This document shows, piece after piece, positions 6,944-9,905 of a DNA stretch of 9,905 bases. A model generated the notes under the pieces. The model was not told the origin of the DNA and ran no database searches. It was given only the letters and a program-made list of their open reading frames with translations. The stretch spans positions 245 through 10,149 of the forward strand of contig PLBX01000285.1 of the NCBI GenBank assembly GCA_003135495.1. Direction: 5' to 3'. The DNA is from Acidobacteriaceae bacterium (lineage in GTDB: Bacteria > Acidobacteriota > Terriglobia > Terriglobales > Acidobacteriaceae). The translations under genes were made by a program, and so were the position numbers. How positions within the stretch are numbered: position 1 is the stretch's first letter; each line of letters starts with the position of its first letter.

Positions 6944-6972
6944 TTGCAAATGAGACGAACCAGAAGTACTAT
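6944..6972 (+). promoter_or_regulatory. Possible promoter for the GvpL/GvpF-type gene
   Basis: TTGCAA (6944-6949) and TACTAT (6967-6972) are 17 bases apart, each matching the sigma70 consensus at 4 of 6 positions. A start near 6979 would give a leader of about 118 bases. The rest of the 296-base aroDE-gvpL gap holds the dispersed repeat at 6824, the palindrome at 6900 and no credible gene. Confidence 0.35.
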
Positions 6973-7096
6973 GGATTAGGACGTACATACCGCGTCCACC
7001 TTACTAAAAACCAAAACTTCCAGGTAGAAGCGCAGCCCTGCTCGACCATAAAATCTAAAGGGGAGCCCAAGCCCCGGTGCAATTCGGAGAGAATGC

Positions 7097-7843
7097 ATGT
7101 CGTGGTACGCGTACTGCCTCACGGAACATCAGGCCCTAGCGAACGGTGTTCGCGCTCGTCGTCCCTTTCTTCTAGAAGGTATTCAAGGCGTGAATGCCGC
7201 CCCCGTTATCAGCTACCCAAGCGGTGAGTTCGCCGTCATCGTCAGTGAATTTGATCGCGCGACTACCAAGCTCGACGAGAAATCAGTGCTTGAGCACGCC
7301 CGAGTCGTCAGCCAGAGTTTTCGCACCGCCACTGTTTTACCTTTCCGTTTTGGAACAATTTTCGACACCGAAGATGCTATCCGTCAGGCAGTTCGTTCCA
7401 ATCGCCGGACTTTCTGTGAGAGTGTCGCGAGGCTGCGCGGCAAGTCCGAAATGCGCATCAAGCTAACCGTTCGCGACGGTTCTGGGCGCGCTGCGTTGGA
7501 AGAAATCGTCCTTCCCGATACCGTTGGCCGGGAATACCTCAGCAAACTCCGCGAGAAAGCTTCTCGTGAGCGCGAGCGCCAGACCAAGGCCAGGGCGCTT
7601 TCCGTTCAGGTTCACAAGCTGTTTAATCCGCTCGAGGAAGAAGTCAGCTGCAAGCGGGTCGATTCCGACGGAATGTTGCTCGACATCGCCCATCTGATCG
7701 ACACCAAGTCCATCGAGAAATATCAAAACCGCTACAGCACCGCCGCCAAGCAGCTCAAGAATTGCCAGATGGTTGTGAGCGGCCCCTGGCCCCCGTACCA
7801 TTTCCTTCCCGGAAAAGTACGAACCGTGGCAGGCGACAGCTAG
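7097..7843 (+). CDS. GvpL/GvpF-family gas vesicle accessory protein, isolated
   Basis: This 248-residue cytoplasmic protein belongs to the GvpL/GvpF family, accessory proteins needed for gas vesicle assembly in cyanobacteria, haloarchaea and others. GvpF is known to bind the vesicle shell protein GvpA. The family marks are in order: N-terminal WYAYCL at 3-8, APVISYPSGEFAVIVSEF at 35-52, LEHARVV at 65-71, TVLPFRFGTIF at 79-89, GKSEMRIKL at 115-123, a basic coiled-coil-like helix at about 145-172 and the diagnostic SGPWPPYHFLP at 228-238. The ATG has GGAG about seven bases upstream and starts at the family N-terminus. No GvpA, GvpN, GvpK or other gas-vesicle gene lies in the window. Its neighbours, aroDE and a TldD-like gene, give no hint of flotation. 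It could be part of a remote or lost cluster, or a solo member reused for another role. Confidence 0.92.
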   Translation: MSWYAYCLTEHQALANGVRARRPFLLEGIQGVNAAPVISYPSGEFAVIVSEFDRATTKLDEKSVLEHARVVSQSFRTATVLPFRFGTIFDTEDAIRQAVRSNRRTFCESVARLRGKSEMRIKLTVRDGSGRAALEEIVLPDTVGREYLSKLREKASRERERQTKARALSVQVHKLFNPLEEEVSCKRVDSDGMLLDIAHLIDTKSIEKYQNRYSTAAKQLKNCQMVVSGPWPPYHFLPGKVRTVAGDS

Positions 7844-7895
7844 ACCAGAAGCCTCACCATCACCACTTCTTTCGGTGTCACCACTTGTTTCCGTA

Positions 7896-7917
7896 GAGAC
7901 GCGGCTTGCCGCGTCTC
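7896..7917. repeat. Dispersed GC-rich palindrome, copy 2
   Basis: This is the second copy of the 22-base palindrome GAGACGCGGC / GCCGCGTCTC, with central TT and so in the opposite orientation to the copy at 3198-3219. Here the flanking bases extend the dyad to 24 (7895-7918). It lies 52 bases after the gvpL-like stop and is followed by TTTC, so it might weakly terminate that transcript. Confidence 0.85.
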
Positions 7918-7941
7918 TTTCGACCCCCAAAATATCCGAGG

Positions 7942-8000
7942 ACGTCTCACGAAGTCCCCCGGAGAGGCGGCCAAGCCTTTAGCCGCACGTCCCACGAAGT
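7942..8000. repeat. Pair of 14-base direct repeats
   Basis: ACGTCTCACGAAGT (7942-7955) recurs as ACGTCCCACGAAGT (7987-8000), 13 of 14 identical, at a spacing of 45 bases. Between them is a short inverted repeat, GCGGC and GCCGC, around AAGCCTTTA. The block resembles another short dispersed intergenic element, but no further copy is in the window. Confidence 0.6.
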
Positions 8001-8093
8001 GCAGCTTTATTCACCTTCCCACTTGCACACTACAACCCTGCCACCGAGGTCTTGTCCCTGCCCACCCTAAGTCCGTTATTCTTTAACAATTTC

Positions 8094-8132
8094 CCAAAAT
8101 GGCACTGCACTCTCTCCTAGTTACCATTTTGG
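8094..8132. repeat. Inverted repeat CCAAAATGG / CCATTTTGG
   Basis: Perfect 9-base arms at 8094-8102 and 8124-8132 enclose 21 bases. The stem is AT-rich in the middle with GC ends. It could be a protein-binding dyad or the 5' hairpin of a leader RNA reaching the terminator at 8292-8318. Confidence 0.6.
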
Positions 8133-8276
8133 TTCCGCAAGTGCTCTATGCCATAGCATTAAAGAGGTCGCAACCGTTGGATCACCTTCACTTTCGATGT
8201 TCTCGACATCTCACATTGTCCGCATCTGTTTTCCAGGGCGGCGTCAACTCGCGTTTCCTCTGATTCCCACCACCCA

Positions 8277-8308
8277 GCCTCTTTGAAAAGGGCGGCCTCG
8301 AAAGAGGC
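8277..8308 (+). promoter_or_regulatory. Candidate antiterminator pairing in the tldD leader
   Basis: GCCTCTTT (8277-8284) is perfectly complementary to AAAGAGGC (8301-8308), which includes part of the loop and descending arm of the terminator stem. The two pairings exclude each other, as in an attenuator or riboswitch expression platform. No known riboswitch aptamer or leader peptide was recognised upstream. Confidence 0.4.
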
Positions 8309-8318
8309 CGCTTTTTTT
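8292..8318 (+). terminator. Strong intrinsic terminator just upstream of tldD
   Basis: GCGGCCTC (8292-8299) and GAGGCCGC (8304-8311) form a perfect 8-bp GC-rich stem with a stable GAAA tetraloop, followed by seven Ts. It is oriented to stop plus-strand transcription and ends 33 bases before the tldD start. The nearest upstream plus-strand gene ends about 450 bases away, so it more likely belongs to the tldD leader or to a small RNA. Confidence 0.88.
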
Positions 8319-8351
8319 GTTTCCTGCGGTGCTGTACACTCGCGCTTTCCC

Positions 8352-9905
8352 ATGAAATTTCAAAGCGCCGCTCTCTCCGCCTGCCTCTTGCTTATCACAC
8401 TGCCCACCGCCCTCTGTGCCCAGAAACCTCCCAAGGCAGACCCCGCTTTAGCGGCATCCGATACCGTTCTCCTGACCACCATGGAAAAGGAGCTGCGTCG
8501 CGGCCAAACCGAGCTCGCCAAGCAGGACCCCGCCCCCTATTTCGCCAGCTACAACGTAACCGACGGAGAGTCCCTCGTGGTTGTCAGCGCCCAGGGAGCC
8601 ATCCTCAATTCGACCAAGTCCCACAACCGCGCCGCCGATGTAAGCATGCGCATCGGCACTGCGGCTCTGGATAATACTCACGATAAGGAGCGCGCCTCGG
8701 GCATCACCTCCGGACAGCTGCCCCTCCGCGACGACCCCGATGCCATCGCCCGCGTGCTCTGGCGCCTGACCTATGACGAGTACAGAAAGGCGCAGCAGTC
8801 CTATAGCAACGTTAAGACGCAAAGCGCCGTCAGGGCCAAGGACGAAGACGACTCCCCGGACTTTTCTGCCGAAAAGGCCGCCACCTACATTGAAAAAACT
8901 CCTGCCGCCGCCTTTCCGGAGCAAAAGGCGTGGGAGGAACTCGCCCGCCGCTACTCCGCTTCGTTCCGCCAGTATCCCCAGGTGGAACAATCCGTGGTCC
9001 TTCTTATTGCCTCGAACAGCCACAGTTATCTGGTCTCAACCGAAGGCACGAAGATCGTTACCGCCGATGCCATCTTCCGCATCATGATCGAGGCTGAAAC
9101 CCGCGCCGATGACGGCATGCAGCTCATGCGGGTTGAAACCTACCAGTTCGCTGATCCGGCAAAATTTCCTTCCGAAGCGGAAGTAGCCAAGGCCGTACAA
9201 AAAATGGCCAATGATCTGAGCGCGTTGCGCTCCGCTCCGCTCGCCGAACCCTACAGCGGCCCAGCTTTGCTCTCCGGCCGTGCATCGGCCGTTTTCTTTC
9301 ATGAAGTTCTGGGACACAGAATCGAAGGCCAGCGACAGCGCGGCCGCGAGGAAGGACAGACCTTCACCAAGAAGGTAAACGAAAAAATACTGCCCGAATT
9401 CCTCAGCGTCACCGATGATCCTACCCTGCACACTTTGGACGGTACCGAATTATCTGGCTTTTATCGCTATGACGACGAGGGCAGCCCCGCCGCCCGCGTC
9501 GAAGTTGTGAAAGACGGCATCTTGAAAAATTTCTTGATGGGACGCATGCCCGTCAAAAACTTTAATAACTCCAACGGCCACGGGCGGGCCCAATCTGGCC
9601 TGATGCCTGTCGGACGCCAGGGCAATTTGATCGTCACTTCGTCGAAGACGATTCCCGACGTTCAGTTACGCTCGCGCTTCATCGAAGAAATCAAGAAACA
9701 GGGAAAGCCCTACGGCCTTTACTTCGAAGACATTCAAGGCGGATTCACCTTAACCTCGCGTGACCTGCCGCAAGCCTTTCAAGTGTTGCCCGTGATGGTC
9801 TGGCGCGTCTATGCGGACGGCCGCCCCGACGAACTGGTTCGCGGAGTCGATATCGTAGGCACGCCACTCACAGTCTTGACGCAGATCGCCGCCACCGGAG
9901 ACACC
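8352..9905 (+). CDS. Secreted TldD/PmbA-family metalloprotease (3' end beyond window)
   Basis: The frame from the ATG at 8352-8354 stays open to the window edge, giving 518 residues without a stop. TldD/PmbA proteins form a zinc protease that degrades unfolded or modified peptides; E. coli TldD-TldE matures microcin B17 and processes CcdA. The metal-binding motif is HEVLGHRIE at 317-325, preceded by RASAVFF, as in TldD and not in the TldE/PmbA partner that lacks it. The last zinc ligand of TldD, a cysteine near the C-terminus, would lie beyond the window. Unlike the cytosolic E. coli enzyme, the N-terminus MKFQSAALSACLLLITLPTA looks like a signal peptide, with likely cleavage after Ala23, so the protein is predicted to be exported. 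The region about 145-190 is charged and looks like an insertion. No Shine-Dalgarno is visible, and an intrinsic terminator lies just upstream. Confidence 0.9.
   Translation, partial: MKFQSAALSACLLLITLPTALCAQKPPKADPALAASDTVLLTTMEKELRRGQTELAKQDPAPYFASYNVTDGESLVVVSAQGAILNSTKSHNRAADVSMRIGTAALDNTHDKERASGITSGQLPLRDDPDAIARVLWRLTYDEYRKAQQSYSNVKTQSAVRAKDEDDSPDFSAEKAATYIEKTPAAAFPEQKAWEELARRYSASFRQYPQVEQSVVLLIASNSHSYLVSTEGTKIVTADAIFRIMIEAETRADDGMQLMRVETYQFADPAKFPSEAEVAKAVQKMANDLSALRSAPLAEPYSGPALLSGRASAVFFHEVLGHRIEGQRQRGREEGQTFTKKVNEKILPEFLSVTDDPTLHTLDGTELSGFYRYDDEGSPAARVEVVKDGILKNFLMGRMPVKNFNNSNGHGRAQSGLMPVGRQGNLIVTSSKTIPDVQLRSRFIEEIKKQGKPYGLYFEDIQGGFTLTSRDLPQAFQVLPVMVWRVYADGRPDELVRGVDIVGTPLTVLTQIAATGDT

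Larger units (their letters stand above)
7844..8351. other. 508-base gap without a convincing protein gene, rich in repeats and structure
   Basis: Between the gvpL-like gene and tldD I see no credible protein gene on either strand. The stretch holds, in order, a short direct repeat TCACCACTT (7860-7868 and 7878-7886), the dispersed palindrome at 7896-7917, a 14-base direct repeat at 7942 and 7987, an inverted repeat at 8094-8132, a 12-base match to the 16S rRNA 3' tail at 8176-8187, and an intrinsic terminator at 8292-8318 with a competing pairing partner at 8277-8284. The second half could be an untranslated leader for tldD or a separate small RNA. Confidence 0.6.

Noticed and set aside
6940..7227. 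Open frame of 95 codons starting before and overlapping the GvpL/F gene
   Set aside because: Its second half overlaps the well-supported gvpL-like gene in another frame and its composition (runs of Arg, Ser) is that of an out-of-frame reading. No Shine-Dalgarno or family match.
8159..8353. Minus-strand frame of 64 codons between the gvpL-like gene and tldD
   Set aside because: It runs straight through the terminator hairpin and its product matches nothing I know. Most likely chance.

Overview
The window looks like a chromosomal housekeeping segment from an acidobacterium, probably of the Koribacter/Terriglobia type. The grounds are gene content (a fused AroD-AroE enzyme, sucC-sucD followed by ndk, a secreted TldD-like protein, a lineage-type envelope protein) and several families of short palindromic or periodic intergenic repeats. 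The lineage is inferred from recall, not from an alignment. G+C is moderately high, starts are mostly ATG, and Shine-Dalgarno quality varies widely.

Left part (1-988): the end of an unrecognised gene, then a minus-strand YiiM-like MOSC-domain gene that diverges from sucC. A fair sigma70-type promoter precedes sucC. Middle (989-3974): sucC, sucD and ndk on the plus strand, followed by a very short 4-oxalocrotonate-tautomerase-like gene. Together they supply the succinyl-CoA to succinate step with NTP formation, plus nucleoside diphosphate exchange. The sucC-sucD and sucD-ndk gaps each carry a repeat. The tautomerase frame has no ATG, GTG or TTG in front of its catalytic proline, only ATT and ATC. 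A bidirectional terminator at about 4019-4049 separates this group from a convergent minus-strand gene.

The minus-strand gene at 4071-5024 encodes an exported protein with two similar halves. It diverges from aroDE (5238-6800), a bifunctional shikimate-pathway enzyme. A repeat-bearing gap follows, then an isolated GvpL/GvpF-type gene (7097-7843) with no other gas-vesicle gene in view.

The last part is a 508-base stretch without a convincing protein gene (7844-8351). It holds repeats, a hairpin, a 12-base match to the 16S rRNA 3' tail and a strong intrinsic terminator only 33 bases before a secreted TldD-family gene that runs off the window end. A segment able to pair with the terminator's descending arm lies just upstream, so the leader could act as an attenuator. 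This leader and the ATC-start tautomerase are the two least ordinary items. No CRISPR array, tRNA, insertion sequence or obvious defence system is visible.
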